Origin: an uncultured Pseudomonadota bacterium | GTDB lineage: Bacteria > Myxococcota_A > UBA796 > SXON01 | Direction of reading: 5' to 3' | DNA length: 64,000 bases | NCBI GenBank assembly: GCA_903891165.1 | Contig: CAITDR010000566.1 | Span: forward strand, 1-64,000 | Shown: one piece after another, positions 26,418-34,631 of the stretch | How the letters are laid out: every line of letters starts with the position of its first letter | How positions within the stretch are numbered: position 1 is the stretch's first letter | The notes under the pieces: model-generated | Seen by the model: the letters and a program-made list of their open reading frames with translations, nothing else | Told to the model about the DNA's origin: nothing | The model's database searches: none | Translations under genes and position numbers: made by a program

Positions 26418-26423
26418 TAGACT
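26418..26423 (+). promoter_or_regulatory. -10-like hexamer 6 nt before a start codon
   Basis: TAGACT, then GCGATT, then ATG 26430; no Shine-Dalgarno. Confidence 0.45.
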
Positions 26424-26429
26424 GCGATT

Positions 26430-28547
26430 ATGCTGGGAATGATCAGTCTGGTTCTGGGCGGGGGCACTGCTTTTCTGGGCGATACCCCCCTCTACGCCGG
26501 GGAAAAGAACGCGATCCACCTGTACTATGTGGTCGGCCCCGAGGGCATGGCCGTCGGGGATCAGATCCGCATTCTTGATCCGGTCTTCCACGGGGTCCGC
26601 TGGAATCGCTGGGGGAACCTTCTGCTGGATCCGACAGCCTGTACGCCGGCAAAGGAACAGGATTTCTCCGATCCCGAGGCGTCGCGCGGGCTGATTTCCG
26701 TCGCCACCGACGGCAGCGCTCAGCTCCTTCTGGGCCGCACGGTCTCGGTCGACGGCGGTAGCTCGCTGGTAAATGCCTACACCCTGGTGGAGCTGGTCGA
26801 TGGTCAGCTGCAGCCGGGGGAGGTGATCGAGGTGATCCTGGGGGACAACCGCGAGAATTCTGACTGCGGCCAGCAGCTTCCCGGCCACGCCTGGCGTCAG
26901 GTCAGCCTTGTGGTGGATGAGCAGCTGGGGGGCGGGGGATGGCTTCCGCTGGCGGAAAGCCCCACTTTTGACATCCTCCCGCTGCCGGAGCTGGTGCGGC
27001 TCTCTGTCTATGTGCCCTCACAGGTGCAGGTGGGGCAGCCGTTTACGGTGAAAGTGTCACCCATGGATCGGCGTGGGAACCCGCTGCGCACCTGGACGGG
27101 GCGGGTGGAGCTGAGCGCGGACTATGGGGGAGGTAGTTGGACCTTTGGACCGGATGATCAGGGTTTTCACGACTTTTCTGTCCGTATTGACAGCCCCGGT
27201 GTCCACCGCATCTCTCTGAGTGCGGATTCCCTCTCTGGTCGCTCCAACCCAGTGGAAGTAGTGGAGGAACTTCCTCCTCTTCGGACATTTTGGGGAGACC
27301 TTCATGTACACCAGGGTCACGACTATTTGGAGGATGGGGAGTCTATCGACGAGAACATCTTCTATGCCCGCGACATCGTAGGTCTGGATTTTGTTACTGA
27401 GGCGATGAAGGCCGATCCGGACTGCCTGGAAAGTGTGGCCCTCTGGGAGCACCTGAAAGAGCAATGTCGTACCCAGAGTGTGGACGACCAATTTATCTAT
27501 TTTCAAGGTTTTGAGTGGATGGGAACCCACTTCGATAACCAGACGGGCCACCACAATTTTTATGTGGACAGCTGTGAAGTGGACCGCCCCGCCTACGCCA
27601 GCGATGAGACGACGGGGGGCATCGACGACTTCGGCACCGGTGGGGGGCCCTATGAGTGGGCAGAGACGATGGCCCAGCAGGGTTTTCGCACGGTGATCGT
27701 GCCGCATGCCACCCGCTACACCACCTTTGCCTGGACCGGCGACTCCATCAACAACACCTATCGCCGCGCCGCCGAAGTGTACTCGGGCTGGGGGATCTCC
27801 ATCGAGCCCTTCGGCCAGCGCGGCAGCGTGGTGGACGGCCTGAATTCGGGAAATCGGATGGGCTTTCTTGCTGCATCCGACAGCCACAATGGCTGGGCCA
27901 CCAACCCGGTAGCGGAATACGACAATACGCCGGGTGTAGCTGCATTTCTGGCCCCCCGCCTGGGCCGAAGTGAGCTGATGGACGCCCTGCAGGCGCGACG
28001 CAGCTACGCCACGACGGGCGCACGGATCTTGATGCACGCCACCATCCAGGATGGAGGCGAGGAAGTTTTGATGGGCAGTCAGTACATGGCGCAGGCACCG
28101 ACCTTATTCTGGGAGGCCCACGGGACCGACGTGATCGGGTTGGTGCGGGTGGTAGCCTTGCCCATCGAGGAGGATGCCGAGGCGGTGGAGGTCTGCCGGG
28201 TCAATCCGGGCACGGAAGATGCAAGTGGAAGCTGCGAAATCCCTTGGGATGGCACGCAGGAAACGGCGGTATGGGTGCAGCTGACCCAGGAAGACGGCCA
28301 GCAGGCCTGGGCCTCGCCCTGGTGGCTGTCGGTGGACTGCAAAGGGGAGGGGGTCACCGATCCCCTGGGCCGCTGTGCGCCCGTGGACTCGGCGCCGGAG
28401 AGCGGAGCTGTTGATTCAACCCCCAAGGATAGCAAACCAGAAGCTCCTGATCCCCGCTGTGGCTGCGGAGAGGGTTCGGCGTTGTTGCTGGTTGCCCTGG
28501 GGTGGGGATGGAGGAAGAGAAGGAAAGTAGCGGATAAGTCAGCGTGA
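26430..28547 (+). CDS. DUF3604-like PHP-superfamily protein with sorting-like tail
   Basis: 705 aa. N-terminal beta-domains (1-285). From FWGDLHVHQGHD (about 288) a PHP-like metallohydrolase domain: HxH, IYFQGFEW, VIVPHATRY, FLAASDSHNGW, and ALQARRSYATTGARI, the DUF3604 hallmark. The end, RCGCGEGSALLLVALGWGWRKRRK, has a Cys pair, hydrophobic helix and Arg/Lys cluster as in MYXO-CTERM signals. The N-terminus is hydrophobic (MLGMISLVLGGGTAFLG) and may be an export signal. Probably surface-exposed phosphoesterase-like enzyme of unknown substrate. Confidence 0.8.
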   Translation: MLGMISLVLGGGTAFLGDTPLYAGEKNAIHLYYVVGPEGMAVGDQIRILDPVFHGVRWNRWGNLLLDPTACTPAKEQDFSDPEASRGLISVATDGSAQLLLGRTVSVDGGSSLVNAYTLVELVDGQLQPGEVIEVILGDNRENSDCGQQLPGHAWRQVSLVVDEQLGGGGWLPLAESPTFDILPLPELVRLSVYVPSQVQVGQPFTVKVSPMDRRGNPLRTWTGRVELSADYGGGSWTFGPDDQGFHDFSVRIDSPGVHRISLSADSLSGRSNPVEVVEELPPLRTFWGDLHVHQGHDYLEDGESIDENIFYARDIVGLDFVTEAMKADPDCLESVALWEHLKEQCRTQSVDDQFIYFQGFEWMGTHFDNQTGHHNFYVDSCEVDRPAYASDETTGGIDDFGTGGGPYEWAETMAQQGFRTVIVPHATRYTTFAWTGDSINNTYRRAAEVYSGWGISIEPFGQRGSVVDGLNSGNRMGFLAASDSHNGWATNPVAEYDNTPGVAAFLAPRLGRSELMDALQARRSYATTGARILMHATIQDGGEEVLMGSQYMAQAPTLFWEAHGTDVIGLVRVVALPIEEDAEAVEVCRVNPGTEDASGSCEIPWDGTQETAVWVQLTQEDGQQAWASPWWLSVDCKGEGVTDPLGRCAPVDSAPESGAVDSTPKDSKPEAPDPRCGCGEGSALLLVALGWGWRKRRKVADKSA

Positions 28548-28564
28548 CTCATTCCAGAGTCACG
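28543..28564. repeat. Palindromic hairpin CGTGACTC-N6-GAGTCACG, copy 1
   Basis: Perfect 8-bp arms (28543-28550 and 28557-28564), loop ATTCCA, between two convergent genes and overlapping the stop of the DUF3604 gene. The same arms recur at 48736-48757. Probably a bidirectional transcription-end element. Confidence 0.7.
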
Positions 28565-28571
28565 TCGTAAG

Positions 28572-30092
28572 CTATCGAAACACGGTAACCCGGTAGGCGC
28601 CGCTCACCGCCCCTTCTTTCAAAAAGGGTGCTTCGGCTACCGCAAGGCGCAGGCCCTCCGGGGCATAGGCAGGCCGGAAGAAGGCCGGACCTTCCGTGGG
28701 GCAGAGAGCGCGGATAGTTCCGCTTTCACGCTCCAGAACCACGGCACCGTACAGATCGGTGCGGGTGTCGGTGGAGCGGGCGCCCGCCGCGGCCAGCAGC
28801 TCCCGCCCGTCGGGGGAGGGGAGCAGGCCGACCAGGGCGTGGTCCAGCTGGCGGCTCCAGAGCTTTTTGCCGTCCCGGTCGTAGGCGTGGACGCTGTTCT
28901 GGGCCGGGTGTGCCGCGGGGGGGCGGGCCATGGGGTCGCTGCTGCCGAAGGGGATGGTGGTCTCTGTGGTGAGGAGATAGCTGTTGTCCTGGTACAAGGT
29001 TGCAAAACCTACACCAGCGGCGATGGGTACTCCTTTACTTAGCTGCGGTACACCCGGACTGAGCACCGCCACATCCTGCCCGTCGCGGTCCAGCAGAAAA
29101 GCCCGACCGTCCCCGAGCCCGGCCACCAGCCGATCCTGGCCCAGCCCCAGGCCCTCCCAGATGAAGACGCTCTGGAAATAGGGCTTCAAGACGTCAAAAC
29201 GACGACCCCAGCGCATGCCCAGCGGATCCAGAGAGAACAGTGCGATGCCCCCAATGGGCAGCCCGGCGGGGTCCGGTCCGTCGGCAGAGCGGGAAATGGA
29301 GACCAGCAATTGAGAGCCAGAGACCACGGGATGGAGCATCACCGCATCGGCAGGGCCGGAAGGTGGCCAGGCTTCCAGAAGCTCACCGTCGGCGCGCAGG
29401 TGGTAGAGGCGGGACCGGTTCTGGCGGCCCTTGCCCGCGGGCGTCCATCCGTGGGCACCGACCACCAACAGGCTTTGATCCTCCAAAAGCTGGAGGCTGT
29501 AGACACCGGGCAGGTTGTAGACGCCGTAGGCATCCTCCGGCGGAGGCATGGGGCTGCTCTCCAGATCCTCGGCCAACCGCCGGCTCCATTTTTGTTCGAG
29601 GCTGGTCGAATCCAAGGCGACGACCATCGCATCTGGAGACTGCTCGCCGTAGTAGAGCGTCTGGCCATCCGCACTCCACAAGAGCTGCTTCACCATGCCC
29701 TCGGACAGCTTCTTCTCCACCAGGGGCTTTCCGTTCCAACCATCCACAATCCGCAGCAGACCTCCAAAACTACCAATGGCGAGGCGCTGCCCGTCGGGCG
29801 AAAAGGCCAGGGCGGCGTCGGGAGCGGGGGCGCCCAGCGACACCAGGCGACTCTGGTCCTCCAGGGTGACCTGGAAAATCGGCCGACAATCTGCCATTAG
29901 CGGCGTGGGCAGGCCTTTGAGCGCGGGGATCTGCTCCCAGGGGCCTTCGGCCAAAACCCGACCATCTGCAAGGATCTTCCCCGGATTCCCGGCGGGGAGT
30001 AGGGCACCGTCGCGCAAGAAGATGGGATCGGCCGCAGGCGGAGGGGGGAGGGGAGCATCCTCCGTACATGCCCAGAGCAACAACAGCATCAT
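28572..30092 (-). CDS. Propeller-like lipoprotein in the cobalamin operon
   Basis: 506 aa from the ATG at 30092, with GGGAG 6 nt upstream; MMLLLLWACTED is a lipoprotein signal (lipobox WAC). WD/PQQ-like blades are visible: LAFSPDGQRLAIGSFGGLLRIVDGW, QLLWSADGQTLYYGEQ, GVYSLQLLEDQSLLVVGAHGW, SVHAYDRDGKKLWSRQL, GLLPSPDGRELLAAAG. Last gene of the riboswitch-led operon; its start overlaps the stop of the 87-aa gene (ATGATG). Probably faces the periplasm or surface; a role with cobalamin is inferred from the operon only. Confidence 0.72.
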   Translation of the reverse strand: MMLLLLWACTEDAPLPPPPAADPIFLRDGALLPAGNPGKILADGRVLAEGPWEQIPALKGLPTPLMADCRPIFQVTLEDQSRLVSLGAPAPDAALAFSPDGQRLAIGSFGGLLRIVDGWNGKPLVEKKLSEGMVKQLLWSADGQTLYYGEQSPDAMVVALDSTSLEQKWSRRLAEDLESSPMPPPEDAYGVYNLPGVYSLQLLEDQSLLVVGAHGWTPAGKGRQNRSRLYHLRADGELLEAWPPSGPADAVMLHPVVSGSQLLVSISRSADGPDPAGLPIGGIALFSLDPLGMRWGRRFDVLKPYFQSVFIWEGLGLGQDRLVAGLGDGRAFLLDRDGQDVAVLSPGVPQLSKGVPIAAGVGFATLYQDNSYLLTTETTIPFGSSDPMARPPAAHPAQNSVHAYDRDGKKLWSRQLDHALVGLLPSPDGRELLAAAGARSTDTRTDLYGAVVLERESGTIRALCPTEGPAFFRPAYAPEGLRLAVAEAPFLKEGAVSGAYRVTVFR

Positions 30093-30352
30093 GGAAGCTC
30101 CCATAGCAGAAAAATATCGTCGCAAGGCAGATTGTCCAGGCGCCCGAGTCTGCAGGCCGAGGTCTGGTCCAGACGCGCCAGCTCCCAGCTCCAGGTGGCG
30201 CAGGCATTTTTGAAGTCTGCCCGGTTGGTGTAGCCCATCGATGCGCTCCATTCCGGACCTTCGGAGCCTACACAGGCGGCGAAAAAATCTTCGGCCGCCG
30301 TGCAGTAGTCGGCACAGGGGTCCGGTGCACATGCCAGAAAAATCAACGCCAT
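30089..30352 (-). CDS. Small Cys-rich lipoprotein in the cobalamin operon
   Basis: 87 aa. MALIFLACAPDPCADYC is a lipoprotein signal followed by clustered Cys. Seven further Cys after the lipobox (including CADYC, AACVG, NACATW, SACRLG, LPCDD) suggest disulfides in a small exported domain. It overlaps the upstream gene by 10 bp and the downstream gene by 4 bp, so it is clearly a translated part of the operon despite its size. No family recognised. Confidence 0.7.
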   Translation of the reverse strand: MALIFLACAPDPCADYCTAAEDFFAACVGSEGPEWSASMGYTNRADFKNACATWSWELARLDQTSACRLGRLDNLPCDDIFLLWELP

Positions 30353-31425
30353 GCCAGACTGCTCGGTGGGAGGGCGGTCACCAGCGGCTCGGCAGCATGG
30401 CAGGTGGCGGGATCCAAGGCCACCACCCCCTCCGTGCTGCTGCCGGTGCCAAAGCCGGGACGGATCGCCAACCACAAAAGCCCGTCGGGCCCAAAAGTGG
30501 CGTCCGAAACATAGAGGTTGCCACCCAGGGACTGACTCCGCGTACCGTCGGTCGCGACGCAAGACACATCCCACTGGTAGCCATCGTCGGAGATGACCAC
30601 CCGGGAGCCGTCTTCCTCACTACTTACAAAACCCAGGTTTGCGCCGTAGTCCTCCTCCCTCAAGAGCGGCTCACTCAGCGTGTCGGTGGCGGTGGTGAAG
30701 GACTGCACCCAGCCATCCAGCTCCACCTGCGCGCTGCCCTCGCCAAAGTAGTTGCCGCCGCCAATCAGGAATTGGCCGGGATGGCGGGAGTCCGGGTAGA
30801 TGCTGGCATTCGGGCTGACCTCCCAGTCGGCGATCACCTCCCAGGAGCTGCAGTCCACTTTCAGGAGCCGCCCCAAGCTTTCCGCACGATAGCTGGCGTT
30901 CAAGCGGTTCAAAGAAACATAGAGGAAGCCCTCCGGGGAGAGGTAGAGGTCGTCGGCCTCGGGCTCGCCGTCACCATCGTCCCAGGGGCTCAGATCCACC
31001 TGACCGGCGGGCTGGCCGGAAAGACTGTAGAGAGTAAGATAGTTGGCTTCATACAGCGCCACCACGACGCGGTCACCGCAAAAGACCACATCCTGGGGGT
31101 TGGTGGCATCACCGGTGCTGAACTCAGCCTCGGGGCTGCCCAGATCGTCGCCATACATACGCACTGTGTTTTCAGAGGAGCGCCCCAGAACAAACAATTT
31201 CCCGTCGGCGGCGGCCACGGCGTTGTCGGCAGAGGTCAACAGCACACTGTCGCTCAACTGCCCGGTCCCGTCGTCCCAGAGCGCGAGCGCGCCGGTCTGG
31301 TAGTCGGTGGTCGCGATGGCCAGCTGTGCACCGGCGACCGGACCGCTGTCGTCCTCGGTGGGTGTTTTGGTGGAGTCAGAGTCCGGAACCTTGGGGATAC
31401 AGGCCAGGAAAGACAGAAGGATCAT
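30343..31425 (-). CDS. Beta-propeller lipoprotein next to BtuB-like receptor (BtuG-like placement)
   Basis: 360 aa. MILLSFLACIPKVPDSD is a lipoprotein signal. Blade-like repeats: LAIATTDYQTGALALWDDGTG, NAVAAADGKLFVLGRSSENTVRMY, PQDVVFCGDRVVVALYEANYLTLYSL, YLSPEGFLYVSLNRL, VSDATFGPDGLLWLAI. The plan resembles YncE/BtuG propellers. In Bacteroides, BtuG is a surface propeller lipoprotein that binds cobalamin for BtuB. Here the ATG overlaps the receptor gene stop (ATGA) under a cobalamin riboswitch. The BtuG analogy rests on architecture and context, not on close sequence identity. Confidence 0.72.
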   Translation of the reverse strand: MILLSFLACIPKVPDSDSTKTPTEDDSGPVAGAQLAIATTDYQTGALALWDDGTGQLSDSVLLTSADNAVAAADGKLFVLGRSSENTVRMYGDDLGSPEAEFSTGDATNPQDVVFCGDRVVVALYEANYLTLYSLSGQPAGQVDLSPWDDGDGEPEADDLYLSPEGFLYVSLNRLNASYRAESLGRLLKVDCSSWEVIADWEVSPNASIYPDSRHPGQFLIGGGNYFGEGSAQVELDGWVQSFTTATDTLSEPLLREEDYGANLGFVSSEEDGSRVVISDDGYQWDVSCVATDGTRSQSLGGNLYVSDATFGPDGLLWLAIRPGFGTGSSTEGVVALDPATCHAAEPLVTALPPSSLAWR

Positions 31426-33434
31426 TGGACACTCCGCCCGGTCCAGCGCAGCCCCACCAGGATGGTGCGACCGGGCAGCGGAAAACCGGTGAAATCAGTA
31501 AGGGGCTTTACAATCTCAGGGGACGGTGTGGGACTCAGGGGGTCCCGCGGTACGGCCATCCCACGCACGTCCAGCAGGTTCAGAATTTCCACCTCGAAGG
31601 TTGGCATTCCCGGAGCGGGCTGGCTCTGCAATGCCAGCCCGTGGAGGGGGCGGGGGGCGCTGCGCTGGTAGTTGGCGGGGTCCAGCCAGCTCGCACTGGT
31701 CCACGAAAAAGTGTATGTGAACCTGATCTTTTCTTCCCAGTTCAGGCCCAGGGACTGCGAAAAATCCAGGTCCGGCAGGCCGGGAAGGCTGCGGTTGGCA
31801 TAGGTGGGGTCGGTCTGCAGGTTGCGGCTCTGCATCCAGGTCAGGCTGCTTTGGCCCTGGATCCACGGGGAAAAACCGGCCGTCAGGCTCAGCTCCACCG
31901 CGCGGATCCAGCCCTGGCCGATGTTCTGCGCCTGCTGGGTCTGCTGCGAATTCTGCACATAGACGATCAGGTTTTCCGCCCGATTTTCCGACCAGCTTCC
32001 GTCTACGGTCAGCCAGGCCTTTGGCCCGCAGAACTCCGTTCGGAAGCCCAGATCCCAAGCGGTGCCCTGCTCTGGCAGCAGCCGTGTATTCCCGACGATA
32101 TTCCCCCGGTCCCCGAAAAGCTCCGAAAAATCCGGCGGACGGAGGTAGCGCCCCACATTGCCCTTCAGGCTCAGCCAAGGAGTCGGGCGTAGCAATAGCC
32201 CCATACGTGGAGTGAAGACCAGGCTTTGATCCGTACCTTCGGGCGCTACCGGGCTGTCGGAATAGGGTACTTCCCCCAGAAGACGCGCGTCCAGCCACTC
32301 ACCCTGGACCACCGGAAAAATGCCGATCTTCCCCTTCCAAAGCCTCAGATCGGCTGCCAAGGCCGCAGCACCCACAAAGCGACTGCGGGTGCCGTCCGCC
32401 TCCTCGATCAGCCGGTCATAGGGTCGGTAGCTGTCCGCCCGCAGCCGCAGGTTGGCCGTCGCGATCAGCGAGGGCGACACCAGCCCCTTCGCCAGCAATT
32501 GCCCACCCAAAGTCTGCGACTGGTCGCGACTCCACTGGGCGCCCACCCCGACCTCTCCCGACCGATCATTGAGCTGATCCTGGCGATACACCCACCAGAG
32601 ATCCGGCTGCAGGCGGAACAGGCCCAGCCGCTGGTCGTAGCGCAGGGCCAGCAAATTTCGGTCGGAGGAGAAGGTGGCGTTGATAGCCGGATTTGCGGCG
32701 TCACCGGGGAGTTGCTGGTGGCTGCTGCTGAAGGAATCCAGCAGGCTGAGCGTAAAATTAGGTTTTTCCAGCCGCAGCCGCCCCAGGGTGGAGAGGCGCC
32801 GGGTGGCGTTGTGGCTGCGTGTGCGCATCCGGTCGTCGGCGAGGTTGAACTCGGTGCCCCGGTCGTCAAACCAGCGCCAGTCGCCTTGGGTGGAGAGCCC
32901 GTCCACCGAAAGCAGAGCGTCTACCGGTCCTTTCTGCCCCGCCCACAGCCCTTCTGCATGCAGGCTGTCAAAGGAGCCCACACTCAGGCGCAGGCTCGGC
33001 GGGGGCGGAGACTCGGCGGTGACCAGGTTCACCACCCCTCCCATGGCCGCCGATCCGAAGTCAACCGGGGCGTTCCCCCTCCACAATTCTACACGGGCGA
33101 AGCTGAAGGCGGGCAGCTCGCTCAGGTCCACCACCGAAGCCCCGTCGGGGTTCAGCGGCAGCCCATCCAGAAAAATCTCTACATGCCGCAGGGAGCTTCC
33201 CCGGACGCTGAGCGCCGTAAAGCTGCCCAATCCGCCCAGGCGACGCACCTGCGTCCCGCTGGCCTGGGCCAGCACACTCCCCAGGTCCTGGCCCGGCGGC
33301 AGGGTGGGCCCCAGGCCCAGCACCGTCACCGCTCCGGCGGTCTGCCCTGGATCGGGCCCGGCCGCCTGCACCACAACTTCGTCGCCCGGCTCAGCCGGGG
33401 CGGCGATTGCAGCGAAGATCCAGAACAGGTGCAC
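31422..33434 (-). CDS. btuB: BtuB-like TonB-dependent receptor
   Basis: 670 aa, GTG start. Signal peptide MHLFWIFAAIAAPA; DEVVVQA is a plausible TonB box. The plug (about 45-150) reads LGSVLAQASGTQVRRLGG...ALSVRGSSLRHVEIFLDGLPLN...VELWRGNAPVDFGSAAMGGVVNLVT. The barrel follows to a C-terminal aromatic-poor end (GRTILVGLRWTGRSVQ). It imports a large ligand across the outer membrane using TonB-ExbBD, none of which is in the window. The cobalamin riboswitch in its leader makes a corrinoid the likely ligand. Confidence 0.88.
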   Translation of the reverse strand: MHLFWIFAAIAAPAEPGDEVVVQAAGPDPGQTAGAVTVLGLGPTLPPGQDLGSVLAQASGTQVRRLGGLGSFTALSVRGSSLRHVEIFLDGLPLNPDGASVVDLSELPAFSFARVELWRGNAPVDFGSAAMGGVVNLVTAESPPPPSLRLSVGSFDSLHAEGLWAGQKGPVDALLSVDGLSTQGDWRWFDDRGTEFNLADDRMRTRSHNATRRLSTLGRLRLEKPNFTLSLLDSFSSSHQQLPGDAANPAINATFSSDRNLLALRYDQRLGLFRLQPDLWWVYRQDQLNDRSGEVGVGAQWSRDQSQTLGGQLLAKGLVSPSLIATANLRLRADSYRPYDRLIEEADGTRSRFVGAAALAADLRLWKGKIGIFPVVQGEWLDARLLGEVPYSDSPVAPEGTDQSLVFTPRMGLLLRPTPWLSLKGNVGRYLRPPDFSELFGDRGNIVGNTRLLPEQGTAWDLGFRTEFCGPKAWLTVDGSWSENRAENLIVYVQNSQQTQQAQNIGQGWIRAVELSLTAGFSPWIQGQSSLTWMQSRNLQTDPTYANRSLPGLPDLDFSQSLGLNWEEKIRFTYTFSWTSASWLDPANYQRSAPRPLHGLALQSQPAPGMPTFEVEILNLLDVRGMAVPRDPLSPTPSPEIVKPLTDFTGFPLPGRTILVGLRWTGRSVQ

Positions 33435-33440
33435 AGGCTC

Positions 33441-33476
33441 TCAGGCGGAAAGAGAGCGTACACCAGGGGCGCACAC
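33441..33476 (-). CDS. Candidate 11-codon leader ORF before btuB
   Basis: GTG at 33476 reads VCAPGVRSLSA and stops at TGA 33441-33443, 6 nt before the btuB GTG and in the same frame. GGGGAGG sits just upstream inside the loop of a hairpin. May couple translation to btuB. Too short to support by sequence alone. Confidence 0.3.
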   Translation of the reverse strand: MCAPGVRSLSA

Positions 33477-33493
33477 TGTCCTCCCCGACAGTG
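33474..33493 (-). promoter_or_regulatory. Expression-platform hairpin holding a Shine-Dalgarno-like loop
   Basis: Perfect 7-bp stem CACTGTC/GACAGTG; on the minus strand the loop is GGGGAG. It lies between the B12 box of the riboswitch and btuB. Confidence 0.5.
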
Positions 33494-33507
33494 GGTTAAT
33501 GAGCCTT

Positions 33508-33700
33508 AAAGGCCGGTCTCCTGGCTTCCGGATCAACCGTCTCTCCGTTCCCTTCCCGGCCGAAGCCAGTGGGGGGTGTTCAAAAACACCCAGGCGGAGG
33601 ACGTACCCGGCTACAGTGGCGGGGGCCGCGCCGGATTTTAACCGGCTTCCCGTTTCACCCGCGCCGAAACGCGGGCACCTTCAAGGTACAGAGGGCATGC
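33508..33700 (-). promoter_or_regulatory. Cobalamin (AdoCbl) riboswitch
   Basis: Read on the minus strand, the conserved pieces come in order: GGTGCC near the 5' end, GGGTGAAACGGGAAGCCGGT, AATCCGGCGCGGCC, CCCGCCACTGTAGCCGG, and the B12 box GCCAGGAGACCGG at 33513-33526. This is the full consensus of the Rfam cobalamin class. On binding adenosylcobalamin or another cobalamin such RNAs shut off B12 transport genes. The gap 33435-33802 is otherwise filled by its promoter, an upstream terminator and the btuB-proximal hairpin. Confidence 0.95.
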
Positions 33701-33713
33701 AAAGAGCATTTGA

Positions 33714-33742
33714 GGTCTATGCCTGCAGACTGCTCCTGTCAA
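33714..33742 (-). promoter_or_regulatory. Promoter of the cobalamin riboswitch operon
   Basis: Minus strand: perfect TTGACA (33742-33737), 17-bp spacer, TAGACC (33719-33714). Predicted start near 33707, just ahead of the aptamer. Confidence 0.65.
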
Positions 33743-33768
33743 AAGGCAAGGGCCTGCCTGCGGCCCTT
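33741..33768 (-). terminator. Terminator of the upstream minus-strand envelope genes
   Basis: Minus strand: AAGGGCC-N7-GGCCCTT stem followed by GCCTTTT, 35 bp after the stop of the 271-aa gene. It insulates the riboswitch operon, whose -35 overlaps its tail. Confidence 0.65.
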
Positions 33769-33802
33769 CCTCCACGTCCTGTAGCCCTTCCCGCAGCCTT
33801 CC

Positions 33803-34618
33803 TCAGTTCGTCGCTTCCACCGTCAGCGCCACCCGGTCTTCGATGGTGCTGCTCTTGAAGTAGCGGTTGTCATACCACTGGTAGTCATTGATCCCGAAGT
33901 ACATCGTGCCATTTTCGGGCGCGGTGTAGGTCAGCTCTGCACCGGCGGGCATGATCACCTCCACCCCGGCATCGGTCACAAATTTGACCAGCAACGTACC
34001 CGCAAAACAACGCTCGTGCGCGTTGCAGGGGTACTGAGGATCCGATGCGATCACCGCAGGATCTCCGTCCACCGTGATCCAGGGACCGTTCTCTACCACG
34101 CGGTATTTGTCCTGGGTGGCGCTGACCCGTACTTTGTTCCCCTTGCACATATGGATTGGTTGCTGCCAGCCCACACCCACATCCAGGTAGTTGAACAGCT
34201 GCCCGCCGAAGGGCTTGGTGCAGTCCCCTTTGGTGAGGGCCGGGGGCAGGGCACGAAGGTAGCTCACCCAGGGCTCCAGGTCCCCGCTCCGGCGGAAGGC
34301 CTTACACTGCTCCAGGTTGCCCTGGGCCACGCTGTCGATCATGGTGGGCTTGGAGAGCAGAACGTTCTCCAGATCCTCGATGATCCGGGAGTCGATGACG
34401 ATGTTCTCGTCCTTCCCGCCGGTCCATTGGTTCTTGAGTTCGGTCAGGATTGCACCACGCTCCATACGACGATCTCCCTCGTTCATCGCCGAGAGATCCT
34501 TCGGGAAGTAGCAGTCTCCACTCCAACCTTCTTCGCGCGCCCAGCCCACGGGGGGAGGGGGAGGGGCCTTGGGCTTCTTGGCCTCGGCCATCGACGCCAT
34601 CAGCAGAACGGTCAGCAT
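33803..34618 (-). CDS. Secreted protein with a LecA-like C-terminal domain
   Basis: 271 aa. ATG 34618 gives the signal peptide MLTVLLMASMAEA and has GAGG six bases upstream. The C-terminal third (VRVSATQDKYRVVENGPWITVDG...LLVKFVTDAG...YTAPENGTMYFGINDYQWYDNRYF) resembles PA-I/LecA-type carbohydrate-binding beta sandwiches, where 'G.l.l.iND....DN.G' binds calcium and sugar; here the loop lacks the last Gly. Several Cys may form disulfides. Starts 13 nt after the preceding gene; same operon. Confidence 0.65.
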   Translation of the reverse strand: MLTVLLMASMAEAKKPKAPPPPPVGWAREEGWSGDCYFPKDLSAMNEGDRRMERGAILTELKNQWTGGKDENIVIDSRIIEDLENVLLSKPTMIDSVAQGNLEQCKAFRRSGDLEPWVSYLRALPPALTKGDCTKPFGGQLFNYLDVGVGWQQPIHMCKGNKVRVSATQDKYRVVENGPWITVDGDPAVIASDPQYPCNAHERCFAGTLLVKFVTDAGVEVIMPAGAELTYTAPENGTMYFGINDYQWYDNRYFKSSTIEDRVALTVEATN

Positions 34619-34631
34619 GATAAACCTCGTT

